Origin: Tribonema minus
Taxonomy: Eukaryota; Sar; Xanthophyceae; Tribonematales; Tribonemataceae
Direction of reading: 5' to 3'
NCBI GenBank assembly: GCA_017506865.1
Contig: JAFCMP010000549.1
Coordinates: 372,001 to 436,000, forward strand
Length of the DNA: 64,000 nt
Below, in pieces: positions 12,376 through 22,637 of this stretch. The notes beneath the pieces were generated by a model. It made no database searches. It was not told where the DNA came from and saw only the letters and a list, made by a program, of their open reading frames with translations. The translations under genes and the position numbers were made by a program. Position 1 is the stretch's first letter. Every line of letters starts with the position of its first letter.

Positions 12376-14171
12376 AAGCGCAGGTTGGTCGGCACATGGC
12401 GGAAAAGGCACGAGCCCTGGCGACGGCCGAGCAGGCGTAGTCTGCAGCAGCTGCGCACAGCTGCATGAGCCCCACTCCTTCTTCTTCAGCCACGGATCAG
12501 CTAACCCTAAGTGGAAAGTACCACTGCCACAGAATAAAGCGCATGCAAACGCACTTTTCGCCGTACCTGAACGCTCCAGAATGCTGGCGGATACATAGCA
12601 GGTGGCAACAGCAATTTACCTGTGTTTGTAGCAAATTGAAATGAGCGAGCCCCATGCTTCCAGAATAACACTGTGTGTACCATTCCGATGATCCAGGCTG
12701 TTGGACAAAGGCAGCAATGGTGCTGTCTGGGAGCAAGGCGTCTAGATTCGCAAGCAGATTCCCTGTCGGACACATGCATGTCTCCCCTCAAAAACGTGTT
12801 GGCATGCCACTGTCACACTGGGGCACATCTGTGTCGGTGCCCAACAGACGCAGTTGTTCAGATGCATGCATGCAGAACAGCAGCGTAGGCACACCATTGT
12901 GGCAGCCTGTGTGCTGACAAGGCAGCGCAAAACCACATCATACCCTACTAACTCAATGATACACATACTATAAGGTCAGCAGCCTGCCCCCATGATGCAG
13001 ACAAAGCTTTCTTGTGTCAACAAGGCATGAGTACGACTGCATGTGCGCGGCAGCTCATACAGCTTACACTTACCATTCACATCTTGTACACAACTGCGGA
13101 ATGCCTCTGGAATACATGTACACTTACGAGTACGCACATAACACGAGCCGCAATGCGTAATCCAAACAGCAGGCGCAGGTGTGTACAGCCCCATATGGCA
13201 CAACAGACACAGCCGACAGACACACTTCAAACATTGCAGAGCACGTCTATTAAACCATGGCATTGCGTACTGCACTGCCGGAATGGCCAGTGACACGAGA
13301 AACACGAGAGCGCCCTGCTGTCAGCTACGCACTGGATCTTTGATGCCTGACAATGCAATGCGAAGTGTGGCAGCACAGGCCTTCCTCAGCGCTCGGCGCT
13401 GCGTGTATGAGCACTGCTGCTGCCGTCGCGCCTGCACGTGCAAGGGCCACATCTGCATGCGGACTTGGCCAAGGGAGCAGCAGCACAATGTCCCTTTGTT
13501 TCTGTCGCGCTTCCGCGAATCTGCGCCGCCGCTGACTAATCTACTAGCAGTGTCACCCGCCGCAATGGTGACACAGCGCAAGTCCGGGCAATTACGAAGA
13601 AGGAGGCGAGAGACAGAGAGAAAGAGAGAGGTCTAGACGGGTGTGCGCACACCATCTGCCTCTCTACTCTCTCTCTTGCGCCCCCCGCAGTCTGCGCGGC
13701 GCATTGCGTAAATATTTAACCGGCGGGGAAGGGGGAACTAAAGGGGAAAAGAGGGGACAGATATCGGCGTCGGTCGCCCCTGCGCACAGGGAACCAATCG
13801 TTAGAGACATACAGATGGCACTGCTCCGCAAGAGTGCCTTCCCCCCCCTCACCCCCCCCCATGAAAAGAACAGGAGTGTGACTCGCCGTCGCCATGCGAC
13901 TCTGCGGCACAGGGGGGGCCCCGGCCAACGCGCGGGAGGGAAAGAAAGGGGGGTTAGGGGGGGGGGGGGGGGACACCTCGACTCACTACTCACTACAGGT
14001 TTTGAGCTACAGGTCATGACTGGGGGTGCCGCTGCGGATGCTGAGCAGCCGCAGCAGAGGACGTTCGATGGGGCGCGCGGGGGGGGGGAGGGGGGGGGGG
14101 GGAGGGCATACAAACCAATTATTGCGCAGAATCGCAACAGCCGCGCATGCGCACGCACACGCCACGCAGCG

Positions 14172-15986
14172 TCACCGCAGGGCGCCGCCGCTGCCGCGCA
14201 GAGCAGCGGCAGAGGGCGGCAGCAGCGCGACGCGGTTGCCGCACAGCGCAAACGGCGGCGCGTATGCCACGAGCATGGCCTTGAGGGGGACGCTCTTGAT
14301 GGTGGCGGCGCTGCTGAGGCGCGCGCGCAGCAGGCCGCGCAGCTTGGAGATGGTCGTGGAGCCGCCCGCGGCGCGCAGCACGTCGGTGACGCACGCGACG
14401 TACGGCCAGTCCTCGCGCGGCGACACGGGCCACGACTGCGTCGGCACGAAGCGGTCGCTGGTCAGCGTCACGAGCGCAGAGCTCGGCGGCGGCGGCAGGG
14501 CGCTGCTGCTGCTGCCGCCGCTGCTGCTGCCGCCGGCAGGCGCCGCCAGCTGCTGCTGCTGCTGCTGCTGCTGCCGCAGGTACTGCGCGGGATGCTCCTG
14601 CGGCGGCGCCTGCTGCATGGGCTGCTGCGGCTCTTGCAGCGGCTCGGCAAATGAGCGCCTGCGCGCGTGCACCTGCGCCGCTGCCGCCGCAGCCTCCGCA
14701 CGCAGGCCCGCCATGTGCTCCACGCGGCGCGGCGCCGCTGCTGCCGCCGCCGCCGCCGCGGCGGCAGCAGAGAACAGGCCGTAGTCCTCGGGGGCCGGCA
14801 TCGCGACGAGCGTCACGCAGTCGCTCTTGGGGATGCGGTCCACGCGGAAGACGCGCGGGTGACGCTCCAGCAGGGACAGGAGGCCGCCGTGCAGCTCGCG
14901 CGCGCGCGCGAGGGCGTCCGTGCCGAGGCGCGCGCGCAGCGCGTTGGCGAGCTCAACGGCGCGCAGCGAGCGCGCGCCCGCGTCGCGCAGGATGAGCGCT
15001 GCCTCGCGGACGACGGCGCCCTCGCAGGCGCGCCGCGCGTCGGAGGCGTCCGCCGCGACGGCAGCAGCGGCGGCGGCGGCGCGCGCGTGCAGCGGCTGCT
15101 GCTGCTGCGCTGCTGCAGCAACGCCGGCGCCGCTGAGGTGATGGTGGCCAGTGATGGGCGCGTGCGCAAGGTAGTCGCGGTGGCGCAGCTCCGCCGCCAG
15201 CTCCGCCGTGCGCGCATCCGCCGCCGCCGCCGCCGCTGCTTCGGGACGGTACCTGCCCCCGTGTCCATCCGGCTTCCCGGGAGAGAGGTAGTCGCCGCCG
15301 TCTCTGAAATAGGCCTGCTGCTGCTGCTGCTGGAGGTGGCGCGTGGGCTGGGTGACGTGGGGGTTGTAATGAGGATCGGCGGCAGTCGCGGCGCGGAAGC
15401 TGCCTGCGTGCTGCGGGCCGACCGAGTGAAGATGTTGCGGCTGGGGGTGGTGTCGAGTCACTGGAGCGTAGGACGTGCGCTGCTGCGCGGAGGACGGCTG
15501 AGTAGCATAAGCGCCTTCGGAAAAAAATGAGGCACTGCCGCCTGGGACATCGGAGTGCTGGCAAGGGCCGTAGTTGAGAGGGCTGCGATGCGCGGTGGCA
15601 CACAGGTCAAGCTTGTGCATCATCTCCGCCATGTTGGTGGCCGCGTCATTGAGATCTCCCACTGAGCTGGAGCGGCTGCTGGCCGGGGGACTGGTATAAG
15701 CGCCCTCGCTGCACGTGCTCCCGCAGTTACCGATGTTGAGGAACTCGCGAGCCCAGGGGGAAGCCAAAGCCGCAGCAGGAGCTGCTGCAGAGTAGGGGCT
15801 GAAGAAGCTGGAGAACAATGAGAAACGGTCCTCATCTAGCAAGCTGTAGTCCCCGTCGCCATGGGGTGTGTGTGAGCGGGAGGTGTTGCTGTTGCTGCCA
15901 GCGACTTGGGCTCCAAGCTGATGGAAGGACCCATGCTGCTGGCCCGCGAACTCCATCGCGAAGAGCGAAGGCTGTGCACTCTGCAT
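14172..15986 (-). CDS. Gln/Ala-rich protein with two possible winged-helix (LOTUS-like) modules
   Basis: A single open exon encodes about 604 residues from the ATG at 15986. The first ~320 residues are Ser/His/Gln-rich and look disordered. At about 330-394 lies a compact segment (RSLRAVELANALRARLG … LLERHPRVFRVDRI … VTLV). A second of similar design lies near 527-587 (STTISKLRGLLRARL … LVAYAPPFALCGNRVALL). The pattern helix - basic helix - 'hP.hF.h' - terminal strand is that of OST-HTH/LOTUS or related winged helices, which bind RNA helicases or RNA in other eukaryotes. The match is by eye and distant. The modules are separated by poly-Ala and a Gln run with Ser/Gly stretches. The frame stays open 22 codons upstream without an ATG, so an upstream exon is possible. 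The start lies 4 bp from a 1-kb duplicated segment. The reading frame is convincing and the function uncertain. Confidence 0.65.
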   Translation of the reverse strand: MQSAQPSLFAMEFAGQQHGSFHQLGAQVAGSNSNTSRSHTPHGDGDYSLLDEDRFSLFSSFFSPYSAAAPAAALASPWAREFLNIGNCGSTCSEGAYTSPPASSRSSSVGDLNDAATNMAEMMHKLDLCATAHRSPLNYGPCQHSDVPGGSASFFSEGAYATQPSSAQQRTSYAPVTRHHPQPQHLHSVGPQHAGSFRAATAADPHYNPHVTQPTRHLQQQQQQAYFRDGGDYLSPGKPDGHGGRYRPEAAAAAAADARTAELAAELRHRDYLAHAPITGHHHLSGAGVAAAAQQQQPLHARAAAAAAAVAADASDARRACEGAVVREAALILRDAGARSLRAVELANALRARLGTDALARARELHGGLLSLLERHPRVFRVDRIPKSDCVTLVAMPAPEDYGLFSAAAAAAAAAAAAPRRVEHMAGLRAEAAAAAAQVHARRRSFAEPLQEPQQPMQQAPPQEHPAQYLRQQQQQQQQLAAPAGGSSSGGSSSSALPPPPSSALVTLTSDRFVPTQSWPVSPREDWPYVACVTDVLRAAGGSTTISKLRGLLRARLSSAATIKSVPLKAMLVAYAPPFALCGNRVALLPPSAAALRGSGGALR

Positions 15987-15989
15987 GAG

Positions 15990-17035
15990 TGCCTGATCCA
16001 ACCGACGCAATCGCTGCCTGCGCGTGGGTGGGCAGCAACAATTTGGCAGCAAATATAAGAGATTCGGTCAGGGTCTGAGAGGACCTCGCACTTTACTTGC
16101 AGAGAGAGACACACCTCATGAATGCAAGTGCCTGAAAGCTCAGCTTACCTGTCCACCGCCGCACAATGCATGCTTTGCAGGCTTTCGTGTCTCAGTGTAG
16201 TCATCTACCATGCACTGGTGGTGTATGTCTTGTCCCGCTCCTCCTCGCGCCGTAAAGAGCGGCACGCTGCAAAAAGTGGAATGTGCGTACTAATTTCACT
16301 ACTGTGCGTTCCTGCTGATAGAGACTGTATACTACGCCTCGCAGCAGCCAGTTGATCGCCAGCATGCGCCGCACCACGCGCGTTTTGTGGCAGTGGAGTA
16401 CTGCCGTGCGGCACGGTCGGTGTGGGGCAAGTACCAGTTCTTTTTTAGTCCGCACGTGAAAAGGCAATGCAACCGCAGACTCTCCAGGGTGCAGCAGCCG
16501 CACTGGCAGGAAGACAAAGGTGCGGGTGTGATTTTACCACGCGCGTTCAACTTGTTGAACACCACCGTGCCATTTATAACAACTGCTGTTCGGTGCTGAC
16601 CCGTGTGCGACTGTGTGCTGTCGGCACACTGCGGAGCGGTGACCGTGTGTCGGTTCGAGCCACACAGGTCAACCCGCATCATCGTGACGATGATGACAGA
16701 GATTCTCAAGTGAAGAGATTCTCAAGTGAGATTCAGAGATGATGCATGCATACCTGATGGCGGAGCGCTACCGCTTTGGCCTGCACAGCCAATGAGCCAA
16801 AAGGGCAAGGCTCTCAGGGCAGGCTGGCCGCGGATTGCTGAGTGCTTAAGGGTTCAGGGCCATATCACAGGGGAGCCTCTGCAGCGGGGTGGTTGGTTCA
16901 GTAGGAATTGTGCAGGCACTGCCGCCATGTCTGTGGCTCCAGACGATGTGCAGCACCTGATACCAACTTGTGGACGAAGACCCCTTCTCAGGGGGGGGGC
17001 ACGCACGATGTTCTACAACCGTTCACCAACAGCGC
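15990..17035. repeat. ~1-kb direct repeat, copy A
   Basis: This is near-identical to 20365-21385 in the same orientation. The few differences include a 17-bp insertion here near 16708 (a local duplication of AGAGATTCTCAAGTGA), small indels near 16289-16296 and single-base changes. No clear terminal inverted repeats or target-site duplication were seen, and there is no family-like protein. The left edge falls just upstream of the minus-strand ATG at 15986, so the copy includes that gene's 5' flank. Confidence 0.93.
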
Positions 17036-17719
17036 GCTGGCTGGGGCCTACAAGCGAGTGATCTTCGACGGCGGGGTCACGCATAAAGACTGAAGCCCTA
17101 CACCATGCAGGGCAAGCTGCGTCAATGCTGCCAGGTGTTGACGGCAATGCAGCAGGGTGTGGAGGGCACGAGGCCATAACCTTTGATCAATCAGGAAGAA
17201 TTTTTCAAAAATGTAAGTCGTGCATCACCAGTGCCAAATCAGGAGGCATGCATCACCCAGGACATTGCAGTTGTGCAGCGGCATTGCAGCATTGTGGTGT
17301 GTTTGAAAGGCTACGGGTGATGCAGCAAAACAACAAGATACTATAGTATACAGCAATCCAGGTGGCCATGATGTGAGAGCGTATGGCATAGCAGTGAGCA
17401 GGCCATGGCGGCACAATGCACGCATCACGACTCACACATCCCATAGAGGTAGTATATAAATGTACGCAGTCGTTTTGCAAAGAACGCCGACCATCATCAT
17501 CGCACAGATACGGCGCAGTCCGGCGATGCGAGGCACATGTGCACCGGCGATGTTGATGAGCATGCGTTTGTGTGCATGTGCTTCGAAGCTAGGCAGCGGA
17601 GGCCTGGGCCTAGGCAATCACGCTCATCGCTCACTGGACACTGCGGCACTGGCGGCAGGGGCAGTCAGTCACCGTGAGGGCGAGGGCCAAAAGCAAACCA
17701 CCGGGCCAGTCTGTGGCAC

Positions 17720-17960
17720 ATCCGCAGGCAACACGCAGACACGCCGCTCACACGTGCCAGAAACAGCCGCAGGCAACCCATAGGCGCCCGCAGACGACAC
17801 GCAGACACGCAGCTCACACTCGCCAGACACACTCGCCACTGGCGGTCACACCCGCAGGCAACTGGAACCAGCAGGCAACTCGCAGACACGCAGCTCACAC
17901 TCGCCAGACACGCCCGCAGGCAACCCGCAGGCGCACTGCAACTCTACCAGTCGCTCCCAC
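17720..17960. repeat. Degenerate tandem repeat (CGCAGACACGC.GCTCACAC units)
   Basis: Units of about 30-60 bp containing CAGACACGC(A/C)GCTCACAC, CTCGCCAGACAC and CCGCAGGCAAC alternate over about 240 bp. The open frames through it simply repeat AAHTRQT and related peptides, so it is not treated as coding. Confidence 0.8.
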
Positions 17961-19649
17961 TGGCAACCTGAGGGGCTCGCCGGACTGCAGGGCTCCCGTC
18001 GGAACTCTGCAGTCCAGCACTCCTCCACGACAGCACTTCTGAAACGGCTCCGCGTCGTCCACCGCTCAGAGGCTCGGACGATCGCAGGTGCACCCCTGAA
18101 TAATAGTGCGAGTGGCTGCTGAGGAGGGGCGATGCGGCATCTCTCATCATCACGGGACAAGGCCACGCGCCTGCATGCAGTCACGGTGATAACAGGGCCT
18201 GACGTGCTCCAAATGGGCTACAGGGGTTTCTGGGGTCACCGGGGGGTAGGCTGGTATTGCAGTCTTGGCGTATTTGATGGCCAGTGCTCCGGACATTATA
18301 TTCATCCCACTGTATTGAAGACTGTCGCACTCATCGACTGTGTCATCGACGCTGACCTCTGCGATGCTTGCATGCGCCACCCGCTTGGCAGCATCAGAGT
18401 TTAGATCTAGAGCCTTTCATTGCTCCAGGGTCAAGGCCAATGTTTGTTTCGTCATAGTTGCGCCCTTTGAGGTCACGCTCACATACAAAAAAAATCGTCG
18501 TGTTCTCAACCCAGTCGCGGTGGCGCCGTGATCGGATTGCCATTGTATTCTACTCTCAGTGCAGTCCAACGTTCTATGAGCACCGGGCCGCTGGCAGTGG
18601 ATCTCTACGTTGCACCCTGCACGCCTCCCCAGCCTTAAGCATCCGATGACATCACTGCGGTGTCCTTGCCATGGTACAAACCGCATGCAGCTGCAGCAAG
18701 TTCTGACAGTGATCGGTGTAGTTGGGACCTTCAGGGTTCAACTTGCTGGATGTGTCTGGGTATGTTGTGATGCCTCTGAGCCTGCTTGCATCGTGATTCA
18801 CGTGCTGTTTGATGCTATAAAAACGTCTGCAATTTGCGTTGGTGTAATCAACTGACGCCCGAAAGGCAGCAAAGTCAACCTTTGTGGTACTTGCAATGCT
18901 GGCATTGGCGACAACCAGAATTGGATCAAGCCGTCTCACATAAGCTTAATCTATAAGCCTCGAGTGGATCGTGTTCTGTGGCACTCTCACCATCTGCAGC
19001 AGCCGTACTGATGCGACGCCTCACGTTGTCCCATAGGTTCAGACGCGCATAAATTACTGACTGGGTTGCGCGAGAGTGGTATGCTGAAAACAGATGACAC
19101 ACTTCTGGTGCGCCCAAGTCACGTCTCATCATGCTGGACGCCATCAGTTTTCGAAGTATGGAAGCTGCTGACACGTGCTGCAGTGCCGAGTTCAAAGCAG
19201 GCTGCAGTCCAGGGCCGTTTGGTTCGTGATTGTCAGGCGCTGTTTCATTGACAGAAGGTGCTGCACCAGCATACTGTGGTCATATCATGGACACACCTTC
19301 GTTGCCCCCACTGCCTTGCTCACCAGTCTATGACATTAGTGCCTGCACTTCATCACGCGCTGCAATCAAGTTCAAAACATGCTGCCGCAAGGCGGCGTCA
19401 GTCCGTTGCGGTGTCCACGGCTAGCCACTCTTTTGCACCTCTTCGCTTGCGACCCGCTTGCGACCGTGCTGCTCTGATGCGACGGCCGATGAGTGCTGCA
19501 GCTGCAGTTACTGCTGCTGCCACTGTCACCTCGCTCGCTGCTGGTCTCGCGAGCGTGAGCGAGCGTTGCGTTTGGTTTCGAAGTTCAACTTTGGCCACAC
19601 TTGAACTTCCCGCTTGAAGTAGAAGCCACTCGCTCGAGCCTCGCGTACC

Positions 19650-19770
19650 GTGTGTATAATAATGCTTGGCGAGTGAACGCAAGGAAAGCTGCGAGCTTGA
19701 TCTGGCGCTGTCTCTCAAGCGCGTGCGGTGCTGCTGCACAGGAACAAAGCGTTGATCGCATGCACCGTAT
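19650..19770 (+). repeat. Diverged repeat shared with 21392-21510, copy 1
   Basis: The segment matches 21392-21510 in the same orientation with about one difference in four to five bases. Shared blocks are ACGCAAGGA, GCTTGATCTGG and CTCAAGCGCGTGC. The second member directly follows 1-kb repeat copy B. Confidence 0.7.
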
Positions 19771-20364
19771 CCAGCCTCAAACTTGCAGCCGCGCTTCGCG
19801 GCGCAAGCAGCGCTCACACAGGGGTACAGCCGCCAAACTGTACACATGTGCTGTATTGCGCTTGGCGAAGCACAAAAGCAAACATCAAGTGCCCGACCAG
19901 ATCCGTGTGGCCACCTGAGCATTTGACGAGCTGATGACAGGTGCAGTCTCCCAAGGACAACTTGACCCGTTGAATGACAATTCAAGTTGGGTCCAGCCTT
20001 GCCGTTCACGGGCCTCGGGGGTGGTTGAGCGCCAGCTATCAGTCAGTGACAAAGGACTCCACGCCGTAGCTGACATTCCTGCTCACTGCAGGCTGTCTCC
20101 ACAACCTCTGCAACACCTGTTGCAGACATTATCCGTCAGGGCTGAATGGGGGAGGGGGGGGGAGCGCGCCCGCGTGGTACTCGTTGCTGTGTTGATCTGT
20201 GCTTATGAATGTCCCAGGCTGAACCAGCGGGCTCAACATGATCACAAGCGACACGAGCCCCTGCCGCGCCACTGCCATATGCAGCCTGAGGCGCGCCACC
20301 GCTGCATACGACTACGTGCTTGCACGGCAGCAGCATGGCGCCATCATTTTGATCATAGTGGTTG

Positions 20365-21385
20365 CCTGATCCAACGTCGCAATCGCTGCCTGTGCGTGGG
20401 CAGCAACAATTTGGCAGCAATATATAGAGATTTGGTCAGGGTCTGAGAGGACCTCGCACTTTACTTGCAGAGAGAGATACACCTCATGAATGCAAGTGCC
20501 TGAAAGCTCAGCTTACCTGTCCACCGCCGCACAATGCATGCTTTGCAGGCTTTCGTGTCCCAGTGTAGTCATCTACCATGCACTGGTGGTGTATGTCTTG
20601 TCCCGCTCCTCCTCGCGCCGTAAAGAGCGGCACGCTGAAAAAAGTGGAATGTGCGTACTAATCATACTGTGCGTTCCTGCTGATAGAGACTGTATACGAC
20701 GCCTCGCAGCAGCCAGTTGATCGCCAGCATGCGCCGCACCACGCGCGTTTTGTGGCAGTGGAGTACTGCCGTGCGGCACGGTCGGTGTGGGGCAAGTACC
20801 AGTTCTTTTTTAGTCCGCACGTGAAAAGGCAATGCAACCGCAGACTCTCCAGGGTGCAGCAGCCGCACTGGCAGGAAGACAAAGGTGCGGGTGTGATTTT
20901 ACCACGCGCGTTCAACTTGTTGAACACCACCGTGCCATTTATAACAACTGCTGTTCGGTGCTGACCCGTGTGCGACTGTGTGCTGTCGGCACACTGCGGA
21001 GCGGTGACCGTGTGTCGGTTCGAGCCACACAGGTCAAACCCGCATCATCGTGACGATGATGACAGAGATTCTCAAGTGAGATTCAGAGATGATGCATGCA
21101 TACCTGATGGCGGAGCGCTACCGCTTTGGCCTGCACAGCCAATGAGCCAAAAGGGCAAGGCTCTCAGGGCAGGCTGGCCGCGGATTGCTGAGTGCTTAAG
21201 GGTTCAGGGCCATATCACAGGGGAGCCTCTGCAGCGGGGTGGTTGGTTCAGTAGGAATTGTGCAGGCACTGCCGCCATGTCTGTGGCTCCAGACGATGTG
21301 CAGCACCTGATACCAACTTGTGGACGAAGACCCCTTCTCAGGGGGGGGGCACGCACGATGTTCTACAACCGTTCACCAACAGCGC
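20365..21385. repeat. ~1-kb direct repeat, copy B
   Basis: Partner of 15990-17035. Here the segment has no coding gene attached. Both ends are abrupt: similarity to copy A stops at about 20364 on the left and 21386 on the right. The low divergence implies a recent duplication or gene conversion. Confidence 0.93.
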
Positions 21386-21391
21386 TGGGGT

Positions 21392-21510
21392 CTACAGTAG
21401 TTGCTTGGACGAGATTACGCAAGGAGCTGCATGCTTGATCTGGTGCTGGCACTCAAGCGCGTGCAGTGTTGCTGCACAGGAAGCGCTGATTGCGCATGCA
21501 TCGTCATCAG
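21392..21510 (+). repeat. Diverged repeat shared with 19650-19770, copy 2
   Basis: See 19650-19770. It starts within a few bases of the end of the 1-kb repeat. One possible history is that the 1-kb segment inserted into, or recombined with, an older repeat family. Confidence 0.7.
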
Positions 21511-22637
21511 AGGCGACGTTGCTCAGCATGCGAATGGCGAGTGCTGTCTTGACTTTCATGGCAAGCTGTGCAGGACACAACACTGTCAGGCCAAGTTGCA
21601 CGAAGCTGCGGTATGAACTTCCATGGCGCAACTATTCAGCAATATGGCCTCTCACGTGGCGTCTGCTGCAGCACTCTGCATCAGCAGTGGCAACAGTGCT
21701 GACGATGACCCCAGGTCCTTAGCTGTATGCTTCGCGCGAATCAAAATATGATTTGAAGTGCACAGCTGTGCAGAAGTTGGTGGCTCCTCACCTCCGAGTC
21801 GTGCGGTTGCCTTTTTGCAGGGGTTGCCATCCCTGGTGCCCTACCGGCAGTGCCGGGGGCAGAAGCGGGAAGGCTGCGGGCGCGCTTGGTGGCTGGTGTC
21901 ACACAATGATCTTGACGGTCACCCGCTTATCATCTCAACCCCGCGATTCAGCGTTGTGGTCACCCCCTTTGCATGTCCACAAGAACACGCCGGGCAACCG
22001 CACCCTGCCCTCGGATGCCCGTCGCCACCATTGACGAGCCCCGCACGCCGTCGTTCCAGCCCGAAGGGGCGCGTGCGGCGCCTGCCCCCTGCCACCAGCG
22101 ATGATGCGAGAGGCGGCTGTTCATGATGGCTGCAGAGAAGCCGGCGACAGTGGTATGCGTTCTCTGCCCTCTGCCATACACAATCGCAGCAAAACGTTCC
22201 AGTGATGTGAGCACAAGTGCTGTGGTGTCACAGCACAAACATGGCAGCATTGCCGCAAAAGCCACGAGCCCACTTTCATGCACTTACAGCACAGAGCATT
22301 CGTGAGGAGGGACATGGATGAGAGATCCACATTTTTGATGGAAGCAGCAGCTGCTGACGGCAAGCTGATCAAATGACAGATTTGAACGGGTGTGTCAAGC
22401 GTTTGCGGAGGCGATACCGTAGCAGAGTCTGCAGCAACAGATACCTGGAACAGCTCAAAAAACAAGCGGCAGCGCGAAGAGAACTTCAAGGCAGAGCATC
22501 CCGAAATGTGAGCAGCTTCAAGGTTGAAGAGGCACATCTCTCACCTGCAAAACGGTGTGTCTGTTTAGTTCCTCTCTCCAGTTGGGCGAGTCACTCCCAA
22601 CAAAAGTTGAACCACATCTGAGAAGAGAAAAGTCACC

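Larger units (their letters stand above)
9586..14171. other. 4.6-kb intergenic region with repeats, no gene assigned
   Basis: Long open frames occur on the minus strand between 11098 and 12493 (437 and 221 codons in different frames). They cross repeated units and match no family I know, so they are not called as genes. G/C homopolymers occur near 10849-10865, 13956-13972 and 14080-14100. The region 13600-14100 is the downstream flank of the LOTUS-like gene. Confidence 0.4.
17036..22637. other. 5.6-kb gene-poor region with repeats
   Basis: Apart from the repeats listed separately, I recognise no gene. Short frames do not show family features or credible intron joins. The right end is the promoter side of the GIDE-domain gene. 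Confidence 0.4.

Noticed and set aside
11098..12493. 437- and 221-codon minus-strand open frames
   Set aside because: They run through three repeat copies in different frames, match no family and have no supporting splice logic.
14026..14784. 252-codon plus-strand open frame
   Set aside because: Opposite strand of the LOTUS-like gene's Ala/Gln-rich region.
16640..16680. GGTTCGAGCC resembling a tRNA T-arm (also near 21020)
   Set aside because: The flanking bases do not form an acceptor stem or D and anticodon arms, and it sits inside the duplicated 1-kb repeat.
17674..18042. Open frame with AAHTRQT repeats
   Set aside because: Product of a degenerate tandem repeat, not a credible protein.
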